A stretch of DNA of 64,000 nucleotides from Paraburkholderia sp. D15 (GTDB lineage: Bacteria; Pseudomonadota; Gammaproteobacteria; Burkholderiales; Burkholderiaceae), in assembly GCF_029910215.1 (NCBI RefSeq), contig NZ_CP110396.1, forward strand, positions 682,001 through 746,000, given 5' to 3'. Positions 53,095 through 63,174 of the stretch are shown one piece after another. Each line of letters begins with the position of its first letter. Within the stretch, counting starts at the first letter, position 1. The translations under genes were made by a program, and so were the position numbers. The notes beneath the pieces were generated by a model. That model did not search any database and was not told where the DNA came from. It saw nothing but the letters and a program-made list of their open reading frames with translations.

Positions 53095-53415
53095 ATGAAC
53101 AAAGCCACCTTTCTGGCCGTGCAGTTGAACGTCGACGACATTACGGCATCGCCCGGTCTGGTCGAACTGCTGAATACGCATCTGGTTTTCGCCGCCGATG
53201 TGGCCGAAGCCGCCGACGCGCTGGTGCAACTAGCCAGCATCGCGGGTTTGTCGAGCGGTGTGGAAGCGAGCGTGGAAATTCCCGCGCTGGCGATCGAGCG
53301 GCTGCGCGAGGCGCTCGACAACCTCAGCGGCTACGACGAATCCTGGCTGCTCGCACTCGAACCGAGCCGCGCGTTGTTCGACGAGATTGGCCGTCGGCAT
53401 CGCTCGTTGCATTGA
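53095..53415 (+). CDS. Small hypothetical protein
   Basis: 106 residues from ATG 53095, with GAGGAG (53083-53088) 6 nt upstream; a longer frame opens at 53008 but without a ribosome site. The protein is acidic and mostly helical, with no signal peptide. It has repeated Leu/Ala helices and ends EIGRRHRSLH. No domain recognised. The good ribosome site supports expression. Confidence 0.65.
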   Translation: MNKATFLAVQLNVDDITASPGLVELLNTHLVFAADVAEAADALVQLASIAGLSSGVEASVEIPALAIERLREALDNLSGYDESWLLALEPSRALFDEIGRRHRSLH

Positions 53416-53499
53416 CCGAAGAATGAGTAGCGCGAGGGCGCGAACGAACGCATCACGCAACGCCAGCGGGACCACCACAGGACACCGCCCGTAAACGAC

Positions 53500-53535
53500 A
53501 AAACGCCGTCCGGTTCGACCCGGACGGCGTTTTCA
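53500..53535 (+). terminator. Intrinsic terminator
   Basis: AAAACGCCGTCCGG (53500-53513) pairs with CCGGACGGCGTTTT around TTCGAC. It lies between the small plus gene and the convergent DUF4148 gene and has T and A runs on both sides, so it can serve both. Confidence 0.9.
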
Positions 53536-53610
53536 TTTGCTGCGCCTCGATCGATCCGACCGAGACATTCGGCGCGACCGGTCTACTCCCGGTCGCCGCG
53601 CGACTGGCAA

Positions 53611-53937
53611 TTAGTTGCCGAAGTACACCGAGTTGCGATCGTTGCCGTGCAGCGGGCTACCCGATTGCGACGTACCCACGGCCGGCGAACCGTAGCCGCT
53701 GTTCGCAGCCTGGGCGGTGCCGTTCTGCGCGTCGACGCGAGCTTGCGCGGTTTGCAGGTTTTCCGGGTAGTTGATGTGATCGCCCACCGGGTTGTAGCCG
53801 GCCTTTTCGAGTTGCACCAGTTGCGAGCGGACTTCGGCGCGGGTCAGCGGCTGGTTCGACTGAGCGAACGAAACGGCGGGAGCGGCCAGAGCGGCGATGG
53901 CAACGGTAGCGGCAACTGCAGAGATAAGGGATTTCAT
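53611..53937 (-). CDS. DUF4148 domain-containing secreted protein
   Basis: 108 residues. A signal peptide of about 25 residues ends at SFAQS. The DUF4148 core is LTRAEVRSQLVQLEKAGYNP followed by INYPENLQTAQARV. The tail is rich in Gly and Ser. Such small periplasmic proteins are numerous in Burkholderia and poorly understood. Codon use suggests strong expression. Confidence 0.92.
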   Translation of the reverse strand: MKSLISAVAATVAIAALAAPAVSFAQSNQPLTRAEVRSQLVQLEKAGYNPVGDHINYPENLQTAQARVDAQNGTAQAANSGYGSPAVGTSQSGSPLHGNDRNSVYFGN

Positions 53938-54185
53938 GATGTAAACCTCCAGAACTTGTTGTTAATGCGCGTTGGACTTGTTGTTCCGTAGCGCTTAATG
54001 AGAAGTTTAGGAGCGTCGACATCTAGGGGAAACCCCTAAAACGACGAAACTCTATTTCGAATTTCGCAACAGTTTTCGTTGTACGGGGCCGCCAACCTAT
54101 CTGATCAATAGCTTTCAGCAATAATTCATCGCGCTGAAATTTTTACTGCATTTCAAACACTTGCCGCCCGCGAATGGCAAATCGA

Positions 54186-54260
54186 GCGGCCGGCGACCCG
54201 GCGGCTGGCGTTCCAGCGGCCGGCGATTCGGCGGCCGCCGATCCGGCGGCCGGCGCACCG
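54186..54260. repeat. 15-bp tandem repeat, five copies
   Basis: GCGGCCGGCGACCCG, GCGGCTGGCGTTCCA, GCGGCCGGCGATTCG, GCGGCCGCCGATCCG and GCGGCCGGCGCACCG run from 54186 to 54260, 40 bp from the gnd stop codon, in the 363-bp gap between gnd and the DUF4148 gene. In one plus-strand frame it encodes AAGDP-type pentapeptides, but that frame runs into antisense of gnd and is not supported as a gene. Confidence 0.88.
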
Positions 54261-54300
54261 CGCCAGCACCCGCCGGACCGCCCGATTCAAACGCCCGCGC

Positions 54301-55710
<1,410 letters not shown>

Positions 55711-55857
55711 GTGAATTCTCCAGAGTCCAATAAATGACGGGACGTCGCGCCGGATAGAAACGTGGGCGGGACGTCGAGGGTGAAAGAATAAAAGAAATGC
55801 CAACTCGCCGCTCGGTGGCGCGCAGCGTGCGTCCCAACCGGCCTGCTTCTCGACCTG

Positions 55858-56478
55858 CTACGCGGCCTGTTTCCTGAATACCAGGCTGAAGTTATTGGCC
55901 GGCATCGCGACCGGCTCCTCGCAGACCAGCCCGGCCGAAGCGCCCAGCGCGATCACCGTCTCCATGTCGCGCACGCCCCATGCCGGGTCGCGGCTGCGCA
56001 GTTGCTGATCGAACGCTTCGTTGCTCGGCGCGGTATGCAGGCCGCCGCGCCGGTATGGGCCGTACAGATACAGCACACCGCCATCGTGAAGACGCCGGGC
56101 CGCGCCCGCGAACAGCGCCTCGGTCGCGCTCCACGGCGAGATGTGAACCATGTTGATGCAGATGACCGCGTCGAGCACGTCCACGCCCCAATCCGTTCGA
56201 TGCACGTCGAGCGCCAGCGGTGCGCGCAGATTCGGCAAGCCGCTGTGCGCGATCCATGCGGCGATCGACGCGCGCGCATCCGCGTCGGCGTCGCTCGGTT
56301 GCCAGTCGAGACCGGGCAGCGCGCCGGCGAAGCAGACCGCGTGCTGGCCGGTGCCGCTCGCGATTTCGAGCACGCGGCCGACGGCCGGCAAGGCCTCGCG
56401 CAACACGGCCAGGATCGGCTCGCGATTGCGTTCGGCGGAGGGCGAGCGTTGCCGCAGCGCGAAGTGAGGGTCGGTCAT
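55858..56478 (-). CDS. DUF938 SAM-dependent methyltransferase-like protein
   Basis: 206 residues. Opening SPSAERNREPILAVL then VLEIASGTGQHAVCFA, the SAM-binding motif I, then WQPSDAD, and VICINMVHISPWSAT; these are DUF938 hallmarks. Substrate unknown. It is first of a likely operon with a flavoprotein (56485) on the upstream side of transcription and is separated by 6 nt from it. Confidence 0.88.
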   Translation of the reverse strand: MTDPHFALRQRSPSAERNREPILAVLREALPAVGRVLEIASGTGQHAVCFAGALPGLDWQPSDADADARASIAAWIAHSGLPNLRAPLALDVHRTDWGVDVLDAVICINMVHISPWSATEALFAGAARRLHDGGVLYLYGPYRRGGLHTAPSNEAFDQQLRSRDPAWGVRDMETVIALGASAGLVCEEPVAMPANNFSLVFRKQAA

Positions 56479-56484
56479 GATCGT

Positions 56485-57090
56485 TCAGTAAAGCGTGGTA
56501 TGCACCCGCTCGGCGAGCTCGCGGTCGTAGCTCGCCGCATCGAAATGCGCGCCGTTGATGCGCTGATGCATCTGCCCTGCGCTTGGCAGGCGCGAACGCT
56601 CGACATGACGCGACGGATCCCACAGTTTCGAACGCACCAGCGCTTTCGAACAATGAAAATAGACCGCTTCGACGTCGATCAGCAGCACGGTGCGCGGCAG
56701 TTTACCTTCGACGGCGAAACTGTCCAGCCATTTGTCTTCGTTGGTGATGCGCCCGCGGCCATTCACCCGCAGACTTTCGCCGACACCCGGGATCACGAAC
56801 AGCAACGCCAGTTGCGGTTGCACGATCACATTGCGCAGACTGTCGATGCGATTGTTGCCCGGGCGATCCGGCAGCGCGAGCGTATGCTCGTCGATCACGC
56901 GCACGAAACCGGGCGTATCGCCGCGCGGCGAACAGTCGAGCCCTTCGGGCCCGGCCGTGGCGAGCACGACGAACGGCGCGACTTCGATGAACGCGCGGTA
57001 GTCTTCGTTGATGTACGGAATCTCCTTGCGTACCGCGCGTTCCTGCGGCTGGCCATAGATGGCTTCGAGTTGTTCGATCGTCGTCAACAT
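56485..57090 (-). CDS. Pyridoxamine 5'-phosphate oxidase-family flavoprotein
   Basis: 201 residues. The split-barrel FMN fold shows FVVLATAGPEGLDCSPRGD, DRPGNNRIDSLRN, and GRGRIT. This subgroup (MSMEG_1061-like) is annotated as general FMN-binding oxidoreductase; the substrate is not known. The gene starts 24 nt after the sirtuin stop and ends 6 nt before the DUF938 gene, so sirtuin, flavoprotein and methyltransferase are probably one transcript. Confidence 0.85.
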   Translation of the reverse strand: MLTTIEQLEAIYGQPQERAVRKEIPYINEDYRAFIEVAPFVVLATAGPEGLDCSPRGDTPGFVRVIDEHTLALPDRPGNNRIDSLRNVIVQPQLALLFVIPGVGESLRVNGRGRITNEDKWLDSFAVEGKLPRTVLLIDVEAVYFHCSKALVRSKLWDPSRHVERSRLPSAGQMHQRINGAHFDAASYDRELAERVHTTLY

Positions 57091-57114
57091 CGGCGTTCCC
57101 TTCGGTTTATCGAA

Positions 57115-57987
57115 TTACGGCTCCAGCGCGAGCCGCCCGGCCAGCGCGGTCAGCGTGTCGGCGCACGGCGCCGCGAGTTTCAGCGACAGCAGCGGATCGG
57201 CGCGCGTGCGTCCGAGATTGATCGCGGCAATCGGCTTGCCCAGCTTCTGCGCCCACACGCAGAAGCGGTAGCCTGAATAGACCATCAGCGAGGAACCGGC
57301 TACCAGGACCGCGTCCGCGGCGTCGAGCGCATGCGAGGCCGCCTCCACGCGCTCGCGCGGCACGCTCTCGCCGAAGAACACCACGGCGGGTTTCAGCAGG
57401 CCGCCGCAGTTCGAACAGGCCGGCACGCGAAACGTATCGAGCGCGTGCCATTCGAGATGCGCATCGCCATCCGCCGCGGTTTCCGCGCTGACGTTCAGCA
57501 GCGCGGGATTGTCGGCTTCGAGCGTCTGCTGGATCGACGCGCGCGAATGCTGCATCCCGCAATCGAGACACGTCACGCCGTCGATGCCGCCGTGCAGCTC
57601 GATCACGTTGCGGCTACCCGCGCGCTGATGCAAACCGTCGACGTTCTGCGTGACCAGCGTCGGCACATGACCGGCCGCTTCGAGCCGTGCGAGCGCGACG
57701 TGCGCGGCATTCGGCTGCGCGTTCGCGACCACCGGCCAGCCGACCATGCTGCGCGCCCAGTAACGCTGACGCATCGCTTGCGTGCCGAGAAATTCCTGCA
57801 CGGTGATGGGCGGCGAGCGCTTCCATTCGCCGTTGTCGTCGCGATAGCCGGGAATGCCCGAGTCGGTGCTGATGCCCGCGCCGGTCAACACGAAAAGGCG
57901 CGGATGACGCTGCACGAAACGATGCAGGTCGTCGAGCGTGTGCGGGTCGCTCTGGAGATCGGAAGACGCGGCTTGAGGGTCGGTCAT
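57115..57987 (-). CDS. NAD-dependent protein deacetylase of the Sir2 family
   Basis: 290 residues from ATG 57987. The sirtuin motifs are LTGAGISTDSGIPGYRD, TQNVDGLHQRAG, catalytic His in VIELHGG, and two zinc Cys pairs (CLDC and CSNC). GSSLMVYSGYRF completes the NAD pocket. It removes acyl groups from lysines with NAD as cosubstrate. The frame open up to 59100 is out-of-frame noise from the SDR gene. The Zn knuckle carries an insertion of about 50 residues rich in Ala between the pairs, longer than usual. Confidence 0.93.
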   Translation of the reverse strand: MTDPQAASSDLQSDPHTLDDLHRFVQRHPRLFVLTGAGISTDSGIPGYRDDNGEWKRSPPITVQEFLGTQAMRQRYWARSMVGWPVVANAQPNAAHVALARLEAAGHVPTLVTQNVDGLHQRAGSRNVIELHGGIDGVTCLDCGMQHSRASIQQTLEADNPALLNVSAETAADGDAHLEWHALDTFRVPACSNCGGLLKPAVVFFGESVPRERVEAASHALDAADAVLVAGSSLMVYSGYRFCVWAQKLGKPIAAINLGRTRADPLLSLKLAAPCADTLTALAGRLALEP

Positions 57988-58037
57988 GACGAAAGCGGTG
58001 GAGTCTGGGCCTGTGGGTGGAAGCCGGTGCGGGCAAT

Positions 58038-58280
58038 CTATCCGGACTTGCGGCGCGGATGCGTGCCGGCGCGAGCCTTGCGGGACACGGGCGGCGACGC
58101 GTCGGCAAGCTGTCTCGCCTGTCGCGCCTTCCACTGCGCCAGCGCGGCTGCGTAGCGTTCGAGCGCTTCGTCGTAGAGATCGAATACGCAAGGGTTGCAG
58201 CCGCTGTGACAACAATCGTCGAGATCGGGTTGCACGGGTGGGACTGGCTGCGGGTCGTCGCTGGGTGGGGCGCTTGACAC
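58038..58280 (-). CDS. Oxidoreductase-like domain protein (PF09791-type)
   Basis: 80 residues from a GTG at 58280. The CCHSGCNPCVFDLYDEALERY stretch (about 23-43, given here as a motif) is the Cys-rich hallmark of this small family; the rest is Arg/Lys-rich. It may bind a metal or be an accessory to a redox enzyme. Its role is unproven. It ends 50 bp before the sirtuin start and may be cotranscribed with it. Confidence 0.75.
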   Translation of the reverse strand: MSSAPPSDDPQPVPPVQPDLDDCCHSGCNPCVFDLYDEALERYAAALAQWKARQARQLADASPPVSRKARAGTHPRRKSG

Positions 58281-58400
58281 GGCGAATCGCTGTCCGTCGA
58301 GGAAAGTGCCCAGTATAGGTTGAAGTCCTGTGTGAAGGTGTGACAGCAGGCGGGCGACGCCGCAAGTCTCGCCCGCTACCGTCTTCGCCGCGCCAACGCG

Positions 58401-59213
58401 TCAGCCGCGTCCCACGAACGGCATCTTGCTCGCCATGATCGTCATGAACTGCACGTTCGCCGACAGCGGCAATCCGGCCATGTGCAGCAGCGCGTCGGCA
58501 ACGTGCTGCACATCCATCAGCGGTTCGGCGGCGATCTCGCCGTTCGCCTGCGGCACGCCACGCGCCATCCGTTCGGCCATTTCCGTTGCCGCGTTGCCGA
58601 TGTCGATCTGCCCGCACACGATGTCGTGCTTGCGGCCATCGAGCGACACGGCCTTGGTGAGCCCGGTGATCGCATGCTTGGTGGCCGTGTACGCGATGCT
58701 GTTGGGCCGCGGCGCGTGCGCCGAGATCGAACCGTTGTTGATGATGCGGCCACCGCGCGGCGTCTGCGTTTTCATCAGACCGAAGGCCGCGCGCGTGCAC
58801 AGGAACACGCCGGTCAGATTGGTATCCACCACCGAGCGCCATTCGTCGACATCGAGTTCGTCGATCTCCACGGGCGAGCCGTTGCGACCCGCGTTGTTGA
58901 ACAGCAGATCGAGCCGGCCGTATCGTGCGCGGATCGTGTCGAACAGGGCGGCGACGCTGGTGGCATCGGTGACGTCGCAGGCTACCGCAAGCGCGTCGCC
59001 ATTGAAACGCTGGGCTTCGGCCGCGAGCGCATCGAGCGGCGCCTGACGGCGGCCCGCCAGTACGACGCTGTAGCCATGTTCCAGCAGCTTGAGCGCGCAC
59101 GCACGGCCGATGCCGCTGCCCGCGCCGGTCACCAACGCGACTTTCCTGTCTTGTGTTGAAGTTACCGCTTTAGTTTCAGTTGCCGTCTTATTTACCGCTT
59201 CGTTTACCGTCAC
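58401..59213 (-). CDS. SDR family oxidoreductase
   Basis: 270 residues from a GTG at 59213, with GAGGAG 7 nt upstream. The nucleotide motif GAGSGIGRA is at about 31-39, NNAG is present, and the active-site triad is Ser in [11 protein letters not shown] with Y-T-A-T-K. The N-terminal 23 residues are a Thr/Glu-rich extension, longer than usual. The C-terminal Met/Phe-rich tail [15 protein letters not shown] suggests a benzil-reductase-like subgroup; substrate unknown. Confidence 0.9.
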   Translation of the reverse strand: MTVNEAVNKTATETKAVTSTQDRKVALVTGAGSGIGRACALKLLEHGYSVVLAGRRQAPLDALAAEAQRFNGDALAVACDVTDATSVAALFDTIRARYGRLDLLFNNAGRNGSPVEIDELDVDEWRSVVDTNLTGVFLCTRAAFGLMKTQTPRGGRIINNGSISAHAPRPNSIAYTATKHAITGLTKAVSLDGRKHDIVCGQIDIGNAATEMAERMARGVPQANGEIAAEPLMDVQHVADALLHMAGLPLSANVQFMTIMASKMPFVGRG

Positions 59214-59422
59214 GACTCATCTCCTCGGTATATATCGCCATCCCATTGCCACGATTCGGACAATCAGTCCACACCACCGTCTTTCATCACGCTTTCACGC
59301 CCACGGATCCCGCCTATAACCTGTGTCGCTTCATGCATCGATGGTATCGTTCGCTGTTCCGCGCCGCACGCGCGACTCAAGCCCTTCCCTGGACGGAGGA
59401 AGGCAGACCGGAAGTACGCTTT

Positions 59423-60283
59423 ATGACTGAACATCCCTCGCCGCCCAACGCCGCGGCTCACGCTGTGTCCACGCCGACGCGCTGGCCGCGCACCGGCTAT
59501 CCCGCGATGCTCACGGCCACCGCCGTCTGGCACGTCGTCGTGCTGGCCGGCTGGCTGGCGAAGCCGGCCGCGTGGCCGTGGTGGCTGGCCGCGATCTTCG
59601 CGAATCACGCCGTCTTCACGATAGCCGGCCTGCTGCCGCGCACCTCGCTGCTCGGCCCGAACTGGACGCGCCTGCCCGACAGCGCGCGCAATGCCGACGC
59701 GATTGCGCTGACCATCGACGACGGTCCCGATCCGCGCGTCACGCCGTTCGTGCTCGATCTGCTCGACACGCTCGGCATCCGCGCGACGTTCTTCTGTATC
59801 GGTTCGAAAGCGCAGCGCTATCCGGACCTCGCACGCGAAATCGTGGCGCGTGGTCATGCGCTCGAAAATCACTCGCAGGTCCATGTGCATACGTTTTCGG
59901 TGTCGTTCCCGGGCACGCTCGCGCGCGAGATCGGCGCCGCGCAACGCACGCTCGAAACCTTGAGCGGCGAACGGCCGCTGTTTTTCCGCGCGCCGGCCGG
60001 CTTGCGCAACATTTTTCTCGAACCGGTGCTGCGCAAACTCGATCTGCGTCTGGCTGCATGGACACGGCGCGGCTACGACACGCGCGAGCGCGATCCGGAC
60101 GCGGTGACGCGGCGCCTGCTCGACGGCCTCGCCGCGCGCGACATTCTGCTGCTGCACGACGGCAACGCCGCGCTCACGCGCGATGGCCTGCCGCTCATTC
60201 TCGCGGTGCTGCCGCGCCTCGCCGAAGCGGCGCGTGCGCAGCAGCTGCGTTTCGTGACGCTGCGCGACGCGCGCGATACGTGA
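59423..60283 (+). CDS. Polysaccharide deacetylase family protein (NodB homology)
   Basis: 286 residues. One or two hydrophobic helices at about 25-70 (AVWHVVVLAGWLA, then WWLAAIFANHAVFTIAGLL) anchor it in the membrane. The NodB domain has TIDDGPDPRVT with the catalytic Asp, the metal-binding HSQVH in ENHSQVHVHTF, and a late DILLLHDGN. It deacetylates a polysaccharide in the periplasm; substrate unknown. An ATG at 59333 is possible. The stop codon lies inside a 12-bp tandem repeat. Confidence 0.88.
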   Translation: MTEHPSPPNAAAHAVSTPTRWPRTGYPAMLTATAVWHVVVLAGWLAKPAAWPWWLAAIFANHAVFTIAGLLPRTSLLGPNWTRLPDSARNADAIALTIDDGPDPRVTPFVLDLLDTLGIRATFFCIGSKAQRYPDLAREIVARGHALENHSQVHVHTFSVSFPGTLAREIGAAQRTLETLSGERPLFFRAPAGLRNIFLEPVLRKLDLRLAAWTRRGYDTRERDPDAVTRRLLDGLAARDILLLHDGNAALTRDGLPLILAVLPRLAEAARAQQLRFVTLRDARDT

Positions 60284-60327
60284 TGCCATGCGTGATGCCA
60301 TGCGTGACGCGATGCGTGATGCAATAC
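60280..60327. repeat. 12-bp tandem repeat, four copies, over the deacetylase stop codon
   Basis: Units GTGATGCCATGC (60280), GTGATGCCATGC, GTGACGCGATGC and GTGATGCAATAC run to 60327; the TGA of the deacetylase is the second to fourth base of the first unit. A loosely repeated CGCACGA tract follows to about 60370. Confidence 0.88.
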
Positions 60328-60415
60328 AAGCGGCGGCCGTGAAGCGCACGACGCGCACGACACGCACGCCGCCCGACGCTGAAAGCCTGAAGCCGCGTCC
60401 CCCCATCCTCATCCG

Positions 60416-61825
60416 CTACACGCGGAAATCCGCCGCCATATCCTCTTCGGTACGCGCATCGAGCTCGCCGTTACGGCAGGCCTTGAGAAACACGTCGTAA
60501 TCGCGCTCGACCTGATCCGCGTAAGCCATCGCGTACCCGGTCAGCGCCTCCGCGAACTGATCGCCGCGCCCGATATACGCGCCGATCTCGATCGCCTGAC
60601 CGCTCGCCTTCGCATGCGCGCGCGCCATGATCCAGCCGCACAGGCGCGCGTAACCTTCGAGCAGATCGGTATCGAACAATTCGATGTTCGCCGACAGCTT
60701 CATGTCGCGCAGCTGGCGGAAATAGAAATGACGTCCCGACGGCCCCGTCGCCCAGCCGAGAAAAATATCGCTGGCGGCCTGCAATAAGCGCTGGCCTGCC
60801 ACCACGCGTTGCCCTTCATGCTTCTGCGCCGGCGCCTTGTGATACTGCGCGATCACCGACTTGCGCGCTTCCTTGATCTGGATGAACAGCGGCTTGCCCA
60901 TGTGATCGACATTGAGCAACACGAGGCAACGCGTGCCGACGCTGCCCACGCCCACGACCTTGAACACGAGATCCTGCGCGGTGAAATGACCGAGCAGTTC
61001 GCGCCGGTCGTGCGACAACGTGCCCAGATAACCGGTCCACATGCGTTCGATCAGCGTGCGCCAGTTGCCGATGGTGAACCAGTCGTCTTCCTCGGCGAAC
61101 AGCGTGTTCGCGCCGTGCACGTGAAACAGCGCCGGCGGCGCGTCGCGAATCGTCCACGTCTCGCCGTCGAACTCGGCCATTTTTTCGAGCAGACTTTCGT
61201 GCGTGCGGCCCGCCGCTTTCTCCATGCCACGACGCACCGCGCGGCGGCGCTCCGGCGTCAACGCGGTTTCCGCCATCAGGTCGAAGGTAATGCGGTCGTA
61301 CCAGAGTTCGAGCGCGCCGCATTGCGCGTATTGCGCCATGCGATCGCGGTAGGTCGTCACGGCCGTCATCACCAGATTTTCCGCCGTACCGCGGCTCAAG
61401 CGCATATGACGCGCGGCCACCACGAAGCTCGCCGTCAAGCGCTTCAGATCCCATTCGAAAGGACCGGTCGCCACTTCGTCGAAGTCGTTCAGGTCGAACA
61501 CGAGCTGCCGCTCGGGCGTGGCGAAGCCGCCGAAGTTCATCAGATGCCCGTCGCCGCAGATCGTCATGGTGAGGCCGGTGTCCTGCACCTTGCTGAGATC
61601 GTGCGCCTGCAGGATCGCGGTGCCGCGAAAGAAGGTGAACGGCGAGACGGCCATGCGCCCGTAGCGCAGCGGCACGAGATTCTCGACCCGCCCCTCGCTG
61701 CTTTGCCGAAGTAACGCCACCGGGTCGCGGTGCAGGTCGCCGACCGCTTTATGGCTCGATCGTTTCGAGTGTTCGCGGGCGGCACGGCCACGGGCCTCCC
61801 GTTCGGCGATGGTGCTGGCTTTCAT
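60416..61825 (-). CDS. DUF2252 family protein
   Basis: 469 residues. The family is kinase-like in fold; seen here are RYGRMAVSPFTFFRGTA, ICGDGHLMNFGG, DLNDFDEVATGPFEWDLKRL with conserved acids, and FYFRQLRDMKLSANIE. The protein begins with a basic 20-residue leader. No function is established. It is convergent with the polysaccharide deacetylase and its product has no signal peptide, so it is probably cytosolic. Confidence 0.9.
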   Translation of the reverse strand: MKASTIAEREARGRAAREHSKRSSHKAVGDLHRDPVALLRQSSEGRVENLVPLRYGRMAVSPFTFFRGTAILQAHDLSKVQDTGLTMTICGDGHLMNFGGFATPERQLVFDLNDFDEVATGPFEWDLKRLTASFVVAARHMRLSRGTAENLVMTAVTTYRDRMAQYAQCGALELWYDRITFDLMAETALTPERRRAVRRGMEKAAGRTHESLLEKMAEFDGETWTIRDAPPALFHVHGANTLFAEEDDWFTIGNWRTLIERMWTGYLGTLSHDRRELLGHFTAQDLVFKVVGVGSVGTRCLVLLNVDHMGKPLFIQIKEARKSVIAQYHKAPAQKHEGQRVVAGQRLLQAASDIFLGWATGPSGRHFYFRQLRDMKLSANIELFDTDLLEGYARLCGWIMARAHAKASGQAIEIGAYIGRGDQFAEALTGYAMAYADQVERDYDVFLKACRNGELDARTEEDMAADFRV

Positions 61826-62281
61826 GCTCTTCTCCGGTTGTGTGAGTCTTCACGATCATCGGTTACAGAGACTGCTGCTGCGGGCACGGCAAGGCGGAAC
61901 GTCCGGCGGGCGAAGCGGCCAGGAAAGGCCGTCGTCACGAAGCGGTAGCCATGCTAGCAGACCGATCGGTAAAAAGGTGGCGCTACGCGTTTTGCATGCC
62001 GCTTTGCTTCCTGTTTTGCTTCCTGCTAAGCATGCCGCGACAGGACCGGTTGCGGCCGCAACCATCGTCCGCACGCGGGCATATTTACCGGAAACACATG
62101 AACAAACTAACTATCTGGTGAATTTTCGTTATTTGATGGAAACCCGCACTTCAGCAAGAGGGATTCGAGCCGTTTACCAGTACATGCAAAACTTTTCGTG
62201 ACGTGCGAAAAACCCCTTTAAATAGGGCCTGTTCTGAGCGAGTGTGTTCGCTCCGCGGCACGCGAAACCATCGGAGAAAGT
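61826..62281. other. Intergenic region, 456 bp, upstream of motA
   Basis: Divergent gap between the DUF2252 and motA genes. A direct repeat TTTGCTTCCTG lies twice at about 62003-62026, flanked by GCATGCCG copies, and AT-rich sequence at 62090-62145 may carry promoters. No flhDC or other frame is supported, and a FliA-type promoter was not confirmed by eye. Confidence 0.5.
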
Positions 62282-63160
62282 ATGTTTGTTGCAATCGGCT
62301 GGGTGCTGGTCCTGGGTTCCGTGATCGGCAGTTTCGTCGGCGTGGGTGGGCATCTGCCGGCACTCGTACAGCCGTTCGAACTGCTGTGTATTTTCGGCGC
62401 GGCAATCGGTGCGTTCGTGGTGAGCAACCCGACCTCGACACTGAAGAAAACCATCAAGGCGCTGCCCTCCTGCTTCAAGGGCGGCGGCTACACGAAAGAG
62501 AAATATCTCGAACTGATCGCGTTGCTGTACGAGCTGCTGCAGAAGGCCCGCAAGGAAGGGATGATGTCGCTCGAAGCCGACGTCGCCGCCCCCGAGGAAA
62601 GCGTGATCTTCCAGAAGTACTCGCACGTGCTGGAGGATCATCATCTGCTCGACTTCATCGTCGACTATCTGCGCATGATGTCCGGCGGCAACGTCAACGT
62701 GCTCGAAGTGCAGGACCTGATGGATGAAGAGCTGGCCACGCATCACGCGGAAAGCTCGGTCGCGGCCAACGCGATCCAGAAGATGGCCGACGGCCTGCCT
62801 GCCTTCGGTATCGTCGCCGCGGTGATGGGTGTGGTCCACACGATGGGTTCGGTCGGCGCGCCGCCCGCCGTGCTCGGCGAGATGATCGCCGGCGCGCTGG
62901 TCGGCACCTTCCTCGGCATTCTGCTCGCGTACGGTTTCATCGGCCCGGTCGCCGATCTGCTGAACGCGAAGGGCCGCGCCGAAGCGAAGCCGTATCAATG
63001 CGTGAAGGCGGTGCTGCTCGCGTCGCTGTCCGGCTACGCGCCGCCGATCGCCGTCGAGTTCGGCCGCAAGGTGCTGTTCACCGCGGATCGTCCGAGCTTC
63101 CAGGAACTCGACGACGCCGTGCGCGCCACCAAGATGCCGAAGCCGGCATCGGCCACCTGA
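62282..63160 (+). CDS. motA: Flagellar motor stator protein MotA
   Basis: 292 residues with four transmembrane helices (about 3-21, 34-52, 165-190, 205-225). The opening is FVAIGWVLVLGSVIGSF. The large cytoplasmic loop holds the charged residues that contact FliG (near residues 90-110, LLYELLQKARKEG). The conserved LPAFGIVAAVMGVVHTMG and FLGILLAYGFIGP segments follow. MotA with MotB forms the proton channel of the stator. motB follows after 14 nt. The PA4954-type long form is typical of beta- and gammaproteobacteria. Confidence 0.95.
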   Translation: MFVAIGWVLVLGSVIGSFVGVGGHLPALVQPFELLCIFGAAIGAFVVSNPTSTLKKTIKALPSCFKGGGYTKEKYLELIALLYELLQKARKEGMMSLEADVAAPEESVIFQKYSHVLEDHHLLDFIVDYLRMMSGGNVNVLEVQDLMDEELATHHAESSVAANAIQKMADGLPAFGIVAAVMGVVHTMGSVGAPPAVLGEMIAGALVGTFLGILLAYGFIGPVADLLNAKGRAEAKPYQCVKAVLLASLSGYAPPIAVEFGRKVLFTADRPSFQELDDAVRATKMPKPASAT

Positions 63161-63174
63161 CGCGGAGCGGCATC

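Noticed and set aside
62140..62180. tRNA-like GGATTCGA T-loop sequences near 62160, and similar ones near 18180 and 1111
   Set aside because: The flanking sequence does not form a T-arm or acceptor stem, and the other two are inside or beside coding sequence.
62180..62281. FliA-dependent promoter for motA
   Set aside because: I could not find a TAAA-N15-GCCGATAA-type sequence with enough matches in this interval.
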